A DNA stretch of 64,000 bases from Sipunculus nudus (lineage: Eukaryota; Annelida; Sipuncula; Golfingiida; Sipunculidae): positions 26,140,214 through 26,204,213 of the forward strand of contig CM049320.1 in assembly GCA_026874595.1 (NCBI GenBank), in the 5' to 3' direction. The translations under genes and the position numbers were made by a program. The notes under the pieces were generated by a model. That model ran no database searches and was not told the DNA's origin. It saw only the letters and a program-made list of their open reading frames with translations. The number at the start of each line of letters is the position of its first letter. Positions within the stretch are counted from its first letter, which is position 1. Below are positions 36,518 to 48,943 of this stretch, in pieces.

Positions 36518-36669
36518 TATATTGCTGGTTCACTCGTCCACGACGTTGTATGGATGTAACTTGTGAAAGGAATGTCAACTCGTGACCACGACAAACCAAT
36601 AGCATACATTTGTATGTAAAGCAAAAAGTGAATAAAAACACATTTTGGAAACATGCTTACGATTCTCCG

Positions 36670-36670
<1 letters not shown>

Positions 36671-36719
<49 letters not shown>
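36671..36719. repeat. (TA)n microsatellite
   Basis: About 24 uninterrupted AT units. Confidence 0.95.
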
Positions 36720-36721
<2 letters not shown>

Positions 36722-37439
36722 CCCGGTGGCTTGGAAAATGCGAGTATGAGAAAAAAATATATATATAAAATCCGTGATCCTGTGAAAAATATAATCTAAT
36801 GTCAGGTTTTATACATCACTTTCTGATAGTCTCATAGCAAAAGCTCAGGCAGTGAAAAGGAAGAAGTAAAACTTGGTTTACACACGCTCCTCTAATAGTT
36901 ATGAGACTTTGGAAATAAAGAGAAAAATAATAACTGTGTGGTCATTACCGAAATCCTATAGGCTTATTTGATTCAATTATGTGTTTCGTCATTCTTCCAG
37001 ACATCTTCTTGGCCACTTGACATTTCACAAAAAAAAACACCAGCAATAATAATTATAAATCAATTAAAAAAAACTAATAAATAATTGTCTATTGAATATT
37101 TATGAAACATAAATATATATCACTCGTCAGCCTATTGAATACACTTCATTAAATGCTCGTATGTGTCAAACAGCAAACATTATCAACACTTAAATTCATG
37201 CACTTATAAATACCTGGAACCTTATAGGTACAGAATATTTGTAATTCTCTGTGTGGTTTCCTACGCTGTTTGTTCACTTTGACGGTGTACAAAAGATTAA
37301 AAAAAAAAAAAAAAAAACATACCGTGATGCACTCTGACTATCATTATTTCCAGTTCACCCCCTTTCTACGTTGTTATATATAGTCCGAGTGTGTTTGTTT
37401 ACCATATATCACAAGAAAGCAAAATGGCTTAAAATCTGT

Positions 37440-40400
37440 TTATCAAAATCAAGACTTTCAAAAACTAATTAAAAATTATGATTTATTATTTTAACTGAGA
37501 CTTGGGCAAATCATGCTGATCAGTATTTAAATGATCTCTGCGGATATCATGGGTATTCTAATGTATGGTCTCAAATGAAATGTGGAGGAGTGCTTTTTTA
37601 CTTAAGAAATGCATTACTAAAATATGTCAAACAAGTTATAACTACTTACAGAGATATAATTATTGTTATTATGGATGGTCTAAAGCTGTTTTTTTAAAGA
37701 TATTGCAATAGTCGCTGTATATACATTGCTCCAGGAAACTCTGTATTTTATAATCATGTGGAAGAAAAAAATGGTATAACATTCTTAGAAAATGTGTTAG
37801 TAGAACTTCTGACAAGATATGATGATGTAAATTTTATTATTTTTGGGGATCTAAATGCTAGAATGGGTAACTTGAAGGACTATCTAGAAGATGACAATTT
37901 ATATTATATTGATGTTGATACATACAACAGTGATTGATTCAGTTTGCCTAGAAAATCGAGAGATAAGACAGATAAATAAATGGGGATTTGCATTGCATCA
38001 GTTATGTATAAGTTTAAATGTAAATATTTTGAATGGTAGAATTCAGCCAGATTACCATGGAAACTGAACTTACATGTCAGCACAAGGCACCTCTTTAATA
38101 GATTATATTATTGTAAGTTCAGAAATTTTTCATAAATTTAAGATGTTTGAAGTTTTAAATGAAGATCTGTCAGACCACTTTCTTGTAATAACTAAATTCG
38201 AAATTGGAACTAAAGTAAATTTGGATGGAAATATTGATAAATACGAAAACTGGATCCAGTACAGGAAAAAAAGGCTTGTGTATATGATGTCTTTAGTGAC
38301 AATGGGGTAACTAATAAAATAGTTAATTTAGAATACACTTTAATGACTGACATAGAAAGTAGAGCAGTACAGTTAAGAAACTTAATTCTCTATATAACAG
38401 AAAAAAAAAAAAACATTTGTCAAAATTGAGAAAGTGCATATTAAGAAGACATCTCAAACAGAATGGTGGAATATGTCATGTAGTAATTTAAAAAAGAAAA
38501 AGTATAAAGCTTTAAACAAATTTAGGTGTACAAATAATGATAATGATTTTATTGCATATAAACAAATGAAAGATAAAATTCAAGACAGAATGCAAAAGAT
38601 CTCAAATAGAGACAGTAAAAGGTAAAATTGAACAAATAACTTCTGTTCTACAACCAAGAAATTTTAGAAAAATTAAAACTCACAAAAGAAAGCAAGTTAA
38701 AAATAATATAACAGGGGAAGATTGGATAAAATTTTTGCACAAACCTTTAACAGATAATGCAATTAATATAAATGTTAATTATGTGAATGAGATTAATACA
38801 TATGAATATTGTGAACCAGTGGATATAAACTCCTATGACGTGGAAGTAAATTATGAAATAAGTCAAACTGATATATTTAGACAAATATCTAGGCTACAAA
38901 ATGGAAAAACACCTGGACCTGATGGCATCTCTGTGGAACTGTTAAAAGAAAATTAAGTCATTCTATTACCACTTTTAGAAACATTATTCAATCAAATTTT
39001 TGTGTGTGGGCAGTTTCCTACTGAATGGTCCAGAGCAATTTTATTCCCTTTATATAAGAATGGAAGTATAAATGATCCAAATAACTACAGAGGCATAGCT
39101 CTTTTAAATACAATTGTAAAATTATTTACCAAAATTTAAAATGAAAGATTATTATTGTGGGCTAAAAAAATCATAATAGATTTTATAGGAAAAAGCAGGT
39201 TATAGAAGAAATTATAGTACAGTTGATAATATGTTCACCCTAATGACATTAACTGAATCCTATTTATCAAAGAAAAAAGGCAGATTATATGCAATATTCA
39301 TTGACTTTTCCAAAGCTTTTGACGGTATACAACATCAGTTATTATTTCATATTCTTTATAAAATAGGGATTAGAGGGAAAATATACAATATCTTGAAATC
39401 CATGTATTCCAAATTAAAATCTTGTGTATTAACTGAAAAAGGTTTAACTGATTACTTTTCATGCACTGTAGGAACAAGGCAGGGCTGTATGATAAGTCCT
39501 TTATTGTTTACATTCTTTATGAATGAATTGTACTTTACACTGCATTCAGAAAGAGAAGGTATATATATTAGTCCAGAGGTAAAACCACTCTCCATGCTTA
39601 TGTTTGCAGATGACGTTGTATGTTTCGCTGATACAGTTGGTCGAATACAAACCCAAATCAACAAATTAGAATTTTTTGTGATTATATGGAATGAAAGTTA
39701 ATACGGACAAAACAAAAATAGTAGTATTCAGAAATGGTGGCGTTCTAAAAAGATGTGAAAATGGTACTATAAAGGAAAACAAGTTGAAATGGTTAGTAGT
39801 TATAAATATTTAGGGGGAATTTTTACAAGTTTTCTTAAATGGTCAAGAATGAAACAACATTTAGCAAATCAAGCCAATAAGGCTGTCATAATGATTAAAA
39901 ACAATTATTAGTAATATGTAAATATTTAACAGTGGATCAGTCCTTTTTTCTTTTTGACAGAATGGTGCTACCAATTTTATGTTATGGCAGTGAATTATGG
40001 GGCCATGATAACTTTGACACAATTGAATCAGTTCAGAACAAATTTTGCAAATACATTCTTAAAATCAATTCTTCATCGCCAACTGCTGCTGCACTTGGTG
40101 GATGTGGACAATGGCCTTTGAAAATTCATAAAGAATTCCGATGCATTAAGTGTTGGACTAAAATATTACGTATGACACCAAATAGGTATCCTAAACAGTT
40201 ATACGGTAAATTGTGTCACCTTGATGAACTGGGAAGGAAAACTTTGGCTACGAAAGTTAAAAATTTATCATTTATATTAGGTTTTGGTTACACTTGGATA
40301 TTGCAGGATTTAGGGGATACACAATTGTTTTTGTCAGAGCTACTCCAAAGATTAAAAGATATTTATTTGCAAGAATGGTCGAATAACATTTCAAATAATA

Positions 40401-41117
40401 AACGTTTAGAATCATACTCCGTGCTTAAATCACTCTTAACCAGGGAAATGTATTTAAATGTTGTGAAAAGTAATAATCATAAAACCAGTTTAGCTAGATT
40501 AAGATCACACAATTTGCAAATTGAAAAAGGAAGACATGATAAGATACACTGGACTGAGAGAAATTGTACCTATTGTTTAAAACATGGTGAAAATTTAGTT
40601 GAAACTGAATATCATTTCATAATGAAGTGTCCATTATATAATGATATCAGAGACCATTTTCTTTTAAAATTAGGTTAATTTTCTTTTTTAATTTTTCACT
40701 TATGTCAAATTAAAATCCTTCTGTCATTAATAATCTAGCAGCTTTTGTATATTATGCTTTCAAAAGAAGAAATGATCAGGTATAAGTCAATATTAAGGTA
40801 TTTAAAATGGTTCTTATTTAATATTGATGTTAATTTTACTGAAACCTATTTGGAAAAGGATTTATCATTTATAAAAATCGGAGCACTGAAATGTTAATTG
40901 CATAGAAATACATCTGTATATGAATTGTATACCATAGAAATTACCTCTTTGTGAAAAATATGTTGATATTATTGAATGCATGTACTTATAGTTTTATTTG
41001 TTAATATGTGTGTTTTTTTATATTTATCACCCATTGATATTGTATTATGCATGCACTTATGGAAAAATGGGCCTGAGGCCTTATATTTTCTGAATAAAAT
41101 ATTCATTCATTCATTCA
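37440..41117 (+). mobile_element. Degraded LINE (non-LTR retrotransposon), CR1/L2-like
   Basis: Parts in order: an AP-endonuclease with FIILTETWANHADQYLND at about 37476, GDLNARMG near 37848, SLIDYIIVSSEIF and LSDHFLV near 38090-38190; an RT entry segment QNGKTPGPDGISVELLKEN; RT fingers/palm IFIDFSKAFDGIQ, GTRQGCMISPLLFTFFMN and the catalytic FADD (39603-39614); then a 248-codon C-terminal frame (39932-40678) ending in a CxxC-type knuckle, CTYCLKHG...HFIMKCPLYNDIR. The 3' tail has TGAATAAAATATTC followed by (ATTC)n at 41099-41116. At least four frame breaks or stops interrupt the ORF, so it is inactive. The clade is judged by eye only. Confidence 0.9.
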
Positions 41118-41957
41118 AAGAAAAAAGAAGAGAAGAGGTCCGATCATAATTGAGCATCCGCGAAAAAACATCTGAAGTAAGCCTGAAAAATCTTCATTTG
41201 GGAAGTGTAAGTGTACGGCTGCCAGATGTAGTGCGCGCTAAGTTTGTGTTCGCGTCACGCGGATCCTTCCCGCTACAAGTTTGTATCTGCTTATACACAG
41301 AGATAAGAAAACGGTTACAGCATACTAGCAGATACCATATTATTTAAAGAGAAAACACTATACCTCATGTATTTCGAACATACCTGGTATGTGAATCAGT
41401 ATATAGCTCCCTTGTGTCGGAGTCTGGATGACTTAGACGAATATGTACCTGTAGAATGGTGGAATATCTTCTGTCAAACCCGGAGCATATGCATGATGAA
41501 AACCATGGCAATCCGTAATGTCCAGAGGAGATATACGGAAGACCACACAAATCGCGTTCCGCTATTAATATATAGATTCATTATATGCATGGTGTTATGC
41601 ATAAAACTAAATGAAGCCAAGCGATTGGCCGGAGAATTTTCGAAGAAGTGATAAATAAAGTCATTTTTATATGAAAATATATTATGCTGAACATCGCCAT
41701 TTAAAGTTGCCCTCCGACCCCGTCAATCCGCCAGTAAAGGAACCTGTTATCTTGCATGAGACGTGTTCTCGATAATTGCATTCCCGTTATCAGGCACAAA
41801 AACTGAGCACTCAAATGGTCGGGCAATTCCGCTGCGCAAAAGTTCGTGGTAGCATTATATTATATGGTACATATAAAGGCTGTAAATATTTTTTAAATAT
41901 CACGCACTTCCAAGGACCTTTCCTGTTTGAAAGCTAAGCCAATGTTTTCCAGTGAGA
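41118..41957. other. Intergenic with one dispersed-repeat copy
   Basis: Between the LINE and the hAT-like element. 41459-41575 repeats at 43268-43386 with about 80% identity, running from GTGGAATATCTTC to CTATTAATATATAG. Overlapping ORFs are not domain-bearing. Confidence 0.45.
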
Positions 41958-41965
41958 CAATCACT

Positions 41966-42945
41966 GCATTCAGGCAGTGTGTAAAACTCGGACCCCACGG
42001 ACTCCGGATCCCGGACCCCAAGAAAAAAATTGTAATTCTTAAACTTTCATGGTAATTTATCCAGATATTTTAGCATAAACGTATTAAAGACATATTTAAT
42101 ATTATGTTAGGATAAAAATTAGTAGAAGTCTGATTTGCACAAAAAAATTGATAATTAACACTTACGGACCCTGGCGCACGGACCTCACGGATTACACGGA
42201 CCCCGTTTACTCGTTGTATTACCATTTCTTTAGTACATATTTTCACATCACGTTTAACCATAAAACCCATGTGATTTATTATTGTGTTATTATTTGTATT
42301 TTTACATTTTTATGTCTCAGTTTTTATTCATAATTTTATATATGCTATTTATTACATTTGTGTAGCGTTTTAAAAAGTACAATAATTAAAAACATTTACA
42401 AAATCCTTATTTTGGAACCTATAGTTGCTTGAAATGCAAGTAATCAACATTTCCTTTCGGTATTTATATTATTGCCAACTTTAAATTGCATGGTTGGTAT
42501 GAATGGAACACGAAACCTTTTGTTATGTGGAACAGCTCGGAATTATCAGTCTCGGGTCCGCAACGACTGTTAGTGCACATCGAATAAATTTCCCCCAGTG
42601 TGCCCGCACTATTAAATTTTCATTTAAAATAAAACAAAAATTATATTTAGTGTGTGACATGAAAGCTATTTTATTCCCCTTTCAGTCAAAAATATGAGCG
42701 GTGGTTACTGTCCGTCAAAATGGAACAGTCAGCAAAGTCAAGTTAAATGAGGTCCATCTTCATCGAAATGTTTTTGTAAACTTCAATCTTTCAGTGAATC
42801 GGTCATTTTCAAAGCTGCAACATTTAGGGACTTTGCTCTGTTTTTCATCAGCAATAGTGGTTTTCTCGGTTTAAATGATGAAAAATGAGGAAATTGGTTT
42901 TCGGGGTCAGGGGACCGTGGGGTCCGGGTTTAACACACTGCCCTG
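41966..42945. mobile_element. hAT-like element with 8-bp duplication
   Basis: A 980-bp element flanked by CAATCACT (41958-41965 and 42946-42953). The right end in reverse reads CAGGGCAGTGTGTTAAACCC; the left has CAGGCAGTGTGTAAAACTCG preceded by five extra bases. Both continue into CGGACCCCACGG. It has no transposase frame. Confidence 0.8.
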
Positions 42946-43267
42946 CAATCACTACCGTTCGGAAAATTTTCATTCTTTAAAAGATCCCCTTTTTAAGCAT
43001 TCTCCTCTTGTGCACAATAGACCTTTTTGCTGCGCAGAGGTTGCCTTTTGAGAAGGGATCACGAATGGGGATTATTTCGGGCAGGTCACCTCGAAATAAG
43101 AAAATCCCAGATAGGGCCCCCGGGAGTAAAACTGTCCCGCCATCACACACTCTATGGCCATTGTGTTACCGTGCCCAAAGACACAAAGAAAAGAGGCACC
43201 CGCGGGAGAGCAAATATTAAAATTATAAATTATCCATGTAATACGCAAATATTGCAAATAAAAGTGG

Positions 43268-43386
43268 GTGGAATATCTTCGGACAAACCCAGAGCATATG
43301 TGTGTCGAAAATCACGGCAATCCGTACGGTGGTATCAGAGAAGATACGGAAAATTACAAAATTCGCCTTACGCTATTAATATATAG
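43268..43386 (+). repeat. Dispersed repeat, partner of 41459-41575
   Basis: The two copies align over about 117 bp and flank the hAT-like element on either side at unequal distances. They belong to an unidentified interspersed repeat or a local duplication. Confidence 0.6.
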
Positions 43387-43671
43387 ATAGTTATGAATGT
43401 ATTAGCTTATCTACTATGTTGTTGTATAAGGGGGATGTATCGGGTTGCTGGTTTAAATCAAATTTAAATGATCACAATTTGTTGAGCGATAAACGGTTTC
43501 GTATAAACAAAATGTTTAATCATGTTTATTAATTCTTGTGGGATTGAAGATAATTATTATATTCTGGGAAAGGAATTCTCCTTTTTGTCATATGGAGGTG
43601 ACTGTAAGTAGTGACTGGAGAGAAGAGAGGGGCGTTTTTTCATAGGGGAGGGGGTCTAATGCACATATATC
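43387..43671. other. Short unassigned spacer
   Basis: AT-rich sequence up to the terminal inverted repeat at 43674; nothing recognised. Confidence 0.4.
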
Positions 43672-43691
43672 TACACTCTAAGAAAAAAAAG

Positions 43692-44020
43692 GTTACATTT
43701 AGAACCCTTAAGGGTTCTTTAGAGTGGATCCAGTGGGGAACCCTTAAAGGTTCCAGGTAGAACCCTATGGTCAGGGTTCTTCATAGAACCCTCTCTAAGG
43801 GTTCTTCATGGAACCCTTGGGGTTCCATATATAACCCTAGCAATGGGTGCTTCCTAGAACCCTACTGAAAGGTTCGTCAGGGTTCTTCATAGAATCCTCT
43901 CCTATGGTTCTTCATGGAACCCCAAGGGTTCTTTGTATAACCCTAACAATGGGGGTTTCTTGTAACCCTACTAAAAGGTTCTTTCTGGAACCGATTCTTC
44001 AGATAAGGGTCCTTACAGGG
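43692..44020. repeat. Subterminal AGAACC/GGTTCT module array
   Basis: More than a dozen copies of AGAACCCT, GGGTTCTT, GGAACCCT and GGTTCC in alternating orientation, spaced 10-30 bp. The matching array at the other end is at about 47310-47465. Confidence 0.85.
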
Positions 44021-44943
44021 TCCTGGTATGACAGATTTATGGATGATTACTCCATTTTGTATTCATATTAATTTACGAAATATTCTTTAGGATATGGGTT
44101 CTATTCACTTAAACCAATCGGATCTCATACATTTAGGGTATAGCTTAAAGTTGTGATGTGATGATGACATTTGTGTTAAAGCAGCTGTATTGTAGAGAAG
44201 CACAGTTGGGCAATTCATGGAAAATATTTGGCAAAATATTTCTTAGGATCAATTTCATTTCATTGCTTAAATGTAAATTGCTGTTCTTGTGCTGTGTTTG
44301 TTGCGGTTAAAATATGCTTTAAATGATTGTTAACTGAAAAAAAACGTGCTCCATGTTAAAACATTTTAATTTGCATATCATAAACAACTGTAAAAAATTA
44401 TATAAAACATGACCATGCGGCATGGACTGATGATATTGCATATCTTAAAATCGCAAACGACTCTTTATAACAGTACGGATAATGTTCATTCTTCATACTC
44501 GGCAACTCGGTCAGTCCTAAGGTAAAATATATTGAATCTGATGTCCATACAATTAGAGTTGATTAATATAATCCACGACACATGCAACGGATCCATTTCA
44601 TGTAATTTAATTGCCTATTTACTGCCTTACAACAAGACCGGATTACATCAATTAAACACCTATAAATATGCTCATCACTTTCATCACTTACTGGCCTCGG
44701 TAACAAAAATAAATGAACTTGTATCCTAATTACCAATTACTGATCTTTCTAACAGTGTTGATTTTATGGTAATATTCAAGAGGTGTGATGAGCAATATTT
44801 CATTAAAATGATCCCTAAAACGTTCGATTTGAGGGGCTGATTTCAAACTTTTCCACACCGAGCATATCACACAGCCGCACCAGTTCAATCTTTTCTTTTG
44901 TCGCCTTTGATCTTTAATCACAATCCTAGGGCCCCACCGACCC

Positions 44944-45632
44944 TTACGACTGTTGGCCTTTATGTTTGGGTGGATCTGGCATGTTCATGACCTGTGCATG
45001 GAGAAATTCCAACGTGTTTGTCAGTCCCTTAAGATAAAATGTACTAAACAAAGTACAACCCAATGTCACAATATAAGGTTGTTGTCGCGTCCATAGTTGG
45101 ATGCTCGTCCATGACGTGACACGATCTACCAGGATTGATGGCCTCTTGGCAATCAATGGATTCCCTTCCTGACAATCCTTAAACAGTACACACGGCGTCA
45201 GTTTGGCATCAGCCTGCAAAAGAAAGAAGGAAACAATAAGTAATCAATCTGAACATGGAAATCTGTGGACATTGTCCTCTAACTCACTGTGACTAATGTC
45301 TCATCTTGTTAAAATATACAACACAGGTGGGATACAATGTATAATATGTACAATCTATGTATTACCTGGTAACACTGTTAAAACAAAATATAACAAAGCA
45401 ACAATAAATGAACTAATGCATGATCCAGATTAAACCTATTTCACTGTAAAACATGCCTGTGCTTGAAGTTTCAATTTTAATAAAAAAAGTTTAAATTTTG
45501 AAGGAATAATGAGACATATTCAATAATGCAGACCACTCCTGCACACACCTACCTTATTCAGGACTAACAGCTCTTCATCTTTCTCTTTAAACAGCCTTGG
45601 TAGTTATACTGCCGCAGCATTGATGGTCAGTT
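44944..45632 (-). pseudogene. Last two exons of an unrecognised multi-copy-type gene, one in-frame stop
   Basis: Exon A, 45632-45553, is bounded by TTCTTTTCAG and AAG/GTAGGT; exon B, 45213-44944, follows CTTCTTTCTTTTGCAG. They join in frame: LPRLFKEKDEELLVLNK then ADAKLTPCVLFKDCQ, with exon B coding for 89 residues (PSILVDRVTSWTS, FYLKGLTNTLEFLHAQV) and then TAG. Exon A has a TAA upstream of LPRLF in this frame and stops in the other two, so the unit is a pseudogene, an untranslated 5' stretch or a variant allele. A strong donor (ACGG/GTAAGTTG, ending at 46407) may mark a first exon. The C-terminal block resembles a multi-copy family I recall from fish and invertebrates near SAMD3-like proteins (low confidence). 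The unit lies wholly inside the inverted-repeat element. Confidence 0.5.
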
Positions 45633-45769
45633 CTGAAAAGAACAAATTTTTATATGCTTTATAAATTATGTCAACAACACTACATATTTCTGACTTTCTG
45701 AAAAAATGCTGACAAATATATTGCTTCTTTGACCATGCTATCTGGAAGAACGATAAGTTAATGTTATAA

Positions 45770-45808
<39 letters not shown>
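45770..45808. repeat. (TA)n microsatellite
   Basis: TA dinucleotides, about 18 units. Confidence 0.9.
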
Positions 45809-45811
<3 letters not shown>

Positions 45812-46127
45812 AAAATAAAGTCATAATCAGTTCTTTAATTCAAGATGGCGATAATTTATCATTGCAGAGGCAATTAAACTAATACTATTAATGTAAAAGA
45901 GATAAATACTATTTATAGTCGAATCTACAAATACACAGAAAGTAAAGAAAATTAATACGAATTATACACATATTATAATCCAATATGAATTATGGTCTAT
46001 ATCAATGCAATGCTACCCATAGTACTAATAAGGCAAAAAAAATCCACATACATATGTTAGTATACTCATTTGTGCGTTTATTGTATGTTAGTGTACTTAT
46101 ATACAAAACACACACGCACGCACACCC

Positions 46128-46138
46128 CATATATATAT

Positions 46139-46185
<47 letters not shown>

Positions 46186-46190
46186 TATAA
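46128..46190. repeat. (TA)n microsatellite
   Basis: TA units with ACAT interruptions. Confidence 0.9.
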
Positions 46191-46820
46191 ACACATCGCT
46201 GGCACTGTAAATTATTATACATGAACATGACCACTCTGCCAGGGCACCCATATACACAATACAATAACACGTGGTATTAACTGGCCTATTGCCTGGGCAG
46301 TGGTGAGGGCTGAATCTTGGCTTAATGCTGCATAAAAACACCCAGATTTTCTAAACATCAGACTGATAGCGGGCCTTTGTAAGCGATCCATCATACAGCA
46401 ACTTACCCGTACTCTTAGTCTTCTTTTTTCAGCAAATTTTCACTTTTCAAGAGGGACTGGTAAAGCATGTTCAAAATGGCCGTTGTGGATGTCTTAGTTC
46501 AAAGCTGTTAGACATTCGAAAAAGCCGCTGAGATGCTTCCAAGTGACAGTAGCCTGCGAATGCCAGCACACAGGAGTGACCAGATGCTACCAGGCGCCCC
46601 CCACTGTTCGCGCCCGACCAGGCAACTCGTCACCCGTAGCCCGCCTCCCGCTGCTTTGACTAACCCATCTGGCTGATGAGGGCTCTGACGGGATCACTTT
46701 CCGTTATTTCTGACGAGTTTAGGGGGAAAATTCCAGTTTATGTTGTCAGTGTAATGTTAGTCTTGCCTCGCACTATGAACAAAACCGATAACGCCATCAG
46801 GTGTAGTATATATATATATA

Positions 46821-46955
46821 AGAGGCGAATACTGGATTTTGGAAAGGGGAGGGTCAAACCCAGGAAGACTAAATGTAAACCTTAAACAAATGTTGCAAAT
46901 GTCGGGGTTTGATCCCCCCAGAAAAGGTTGTTTTGGCTCAAAAGGGGATCCGCCA

Positions 46956-46958
<3 letters not shown>
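46821..46958 (+). mobile_element. G-rich hAT-like MITE
   Basis: Begins AGAGGCGAATACTGGATTTT and ends GGGGATCCGCCACTG. It is flanked on both sides by TATATATA, consistent with an 8-bp duplication and insertion into a TA microsatellite. Same family as 13423-13617. Confidence 0.7.

Positions 46959-47000
<42 letters not shown>
46959..47000. repeat. (TA)n microsatellite
   Basis: About 20 TA units directly right of the MITE, with further imperfect TA/TG sequence to about 47090. Confidence 0.9.
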
Positions 47001-47007
<7 letters not shown>

Positions 47008-47481
47008 ATAAACATATACATATATGTATGTATATATATATTTATATATTTGTGGTGTGTATATATGTATATATATATGTTTTATAATATATAATATGCA
47101 ATATATATTTCTATATTTCTATTAGTTTTATTATTTACAAATATAATATAACATCAGGTAAGATAAAAAATGAAACTATAATACGATTTAATATAAAATA
47201 ATATGAGAAATGATGAGATAAGATAAGATAATGACATCATTTATCACACAAAGTTAGTGAATACTGATTCATAGTGCAGCTGGGGACTGTGACCCACACA
47301 CGTATTGGTACTGTAGGGTTCTATCAGGCACCCTCTCTTCGGGCAGAACACACGAAGAACCTTAAGTGGGCTATCTTGAACCCATTGATATCAAAAACGG
47401 TTCTAAGTTGAACCATGGTTCCAGCTGGAACCATACAGGTTCTGCATGGAACCCCCAAGAACCCTTTTTTCTTAGAGTGTA

Positions 47482-48001
47482 TGGACTGTTCTCCTCACAT
47501 TTCCTTAACAAACAAGGCCTATATGAGGCCTTTACATACATTGATAGTATAAATATCAGGCCTACAAATATTTAATTTGTACGTATAGTTATAAATCCCT
47601 GCAGAAAAAGATAAGTATTGTTAGTACACGTATCGGAAGATATTATATATGTATATGTAGTAACCTTTACGAGATATAGTAGTCACAAGGCTGACTTGTA
47701 TACGTATTGGTTGATAACACAGAGGTACCTTGACCGAACACTTTGTTTGTTCTAAACAAGAGTAATTATCTCTGGGTCAAAGTTCACGAGGACAAAGGCC
47801 AGTAAGCGAATTTTGAACGTAACATGCACGCGCACATGGCAAAGACATTCTTAGCCGATTCAGAGAGTACAAAGATACAGCAACAATGAACCCTACCCAC
47901 CAGACCCCCTCAGGTAAATAATTTCTTTGTTGCAGAAACGTTTACTGATAACAGGGCGTGAGCTCAGGTGCGCAAACCTATAAGCTGATAAAACATCAGA
48001 T

Positions 48002-48063
<62 letters not shown>

Positions 48064-48943
48064 ACTTTGTTAATATATCTTCACAAACTATGGCTTAGTT
48101 TCTTTCACTTTGGCATTGCTCTAACTAACTTAACTTTATTTCCGGCAAGCGCGCGACCTCTTGTCATAAAGTTTATTTAATAAGGCATAATCAGTCTGTG
48201 TTCAAAGATTAAAAGGTGGTAAATGGCGAATAAATGCCTCATGAGCAATCATCCACGTGTCACAAACTTCTTACACAAACACCGTTCGCAATTTCACAGT
48301 TTTTTTTTCTAAAATTACCAATGGGAAAAGCATGTTTTCGCCAATATATCTTAACATTTTACTTTTATCTGAAATTCCTGGGGGACAGCCCCCCCCCCCC
48401 CTCCCGACGTCGCGTTTAATATACACATATTATACGCTGAGCGTAAGTGTTAACAGCGTTATGGAAACCCTCCCTTTAAATATCTGCGGTTTGTCAGCGC
48501 CACACTAAAATAGTTCAGTAAAACGTAGCGTTATGCGTATACCCCAACATTTGCGAGTTTTCTTCTTGTCCTACATCCCTTGGGTCCGTGTCAGAATTTT
48601 TTCGTTATTAAAATATATATTGTCCCAACATTGATTATCCTCCCATGCCCGCAGAATCACACCTCCACCCCCCCCCCCCCCCCAAGATAAATCGACGCCA
48701 CTGTTCCAATCGGCAGACCCTCATATCATTTATGTGATCCTAAACACGTGATACAACGCGCCATATAAAAAGTTGATTTATAATGCGCTACGTCTGCGTT
48801 ACACATCTGCCAGTTTACGACGATATTTGTACGATTTTACAACACGATAAATATATATATAGAGTTCTGATTCTCGTCTGCCGCACGGCCGTTTGTCTGA
48901 ATCCCTGTTTTATCTGTATATGTATATAGGTATATAAGACAAA
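47482..48943. other. Upstream region of cytidine deaminase
   Basis: Holds a (TA)n tract at 48003-48060, C runs at 48390-48400 and 48667-48683, the second followed by a G-rich MITE-like end (GACGCCACTG). A TAAATATATATATAG stretch at about 48848 could serve as a TATA-like element some 90 bp before the ATG; this is speculative. No other gene was recognised. Confidence 0.4.
48003..48060. repeat. (TA)n microsatellite
   Basis: TA units with one ACA interruption. Confidence 0.95.

Larger units (their letters stand above)
43674..47479. mobile_element. 3.8-kb terminal-inverted-repeat element carrying an exon-containing unit
   Basis: The left end reads CACTCTAAGAAAAAAAAGGT and the right end in reverse CACTCTAAGAAAAAAGGGTT, each next to TA (43672-43673, 47480-47481). 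About 330 bp at the left and 190 bp at the right are packed with AGAACC/GGTTCT and GGAACC/GGTTCC words in both orientations, a subterminal repeat architecture. No transposase is visible. The interior contains a minus-strand unit (44944-46700) with good splice sites, two (TA)n tracts and a G-rich MITE (46821-46958). The superfamily is unresolved: CACT ends suggest CMC-type elements, a TA duplication suggests Tc1/mariner or ISL2EU relatives. Confidence 0.8.

Noticed and set aside
41367-41651. 94-codon plus-strand ORF
   Set aside because: Part of it lies in the dispersed repeat shared with 43268-43386, where the frame is not kept.
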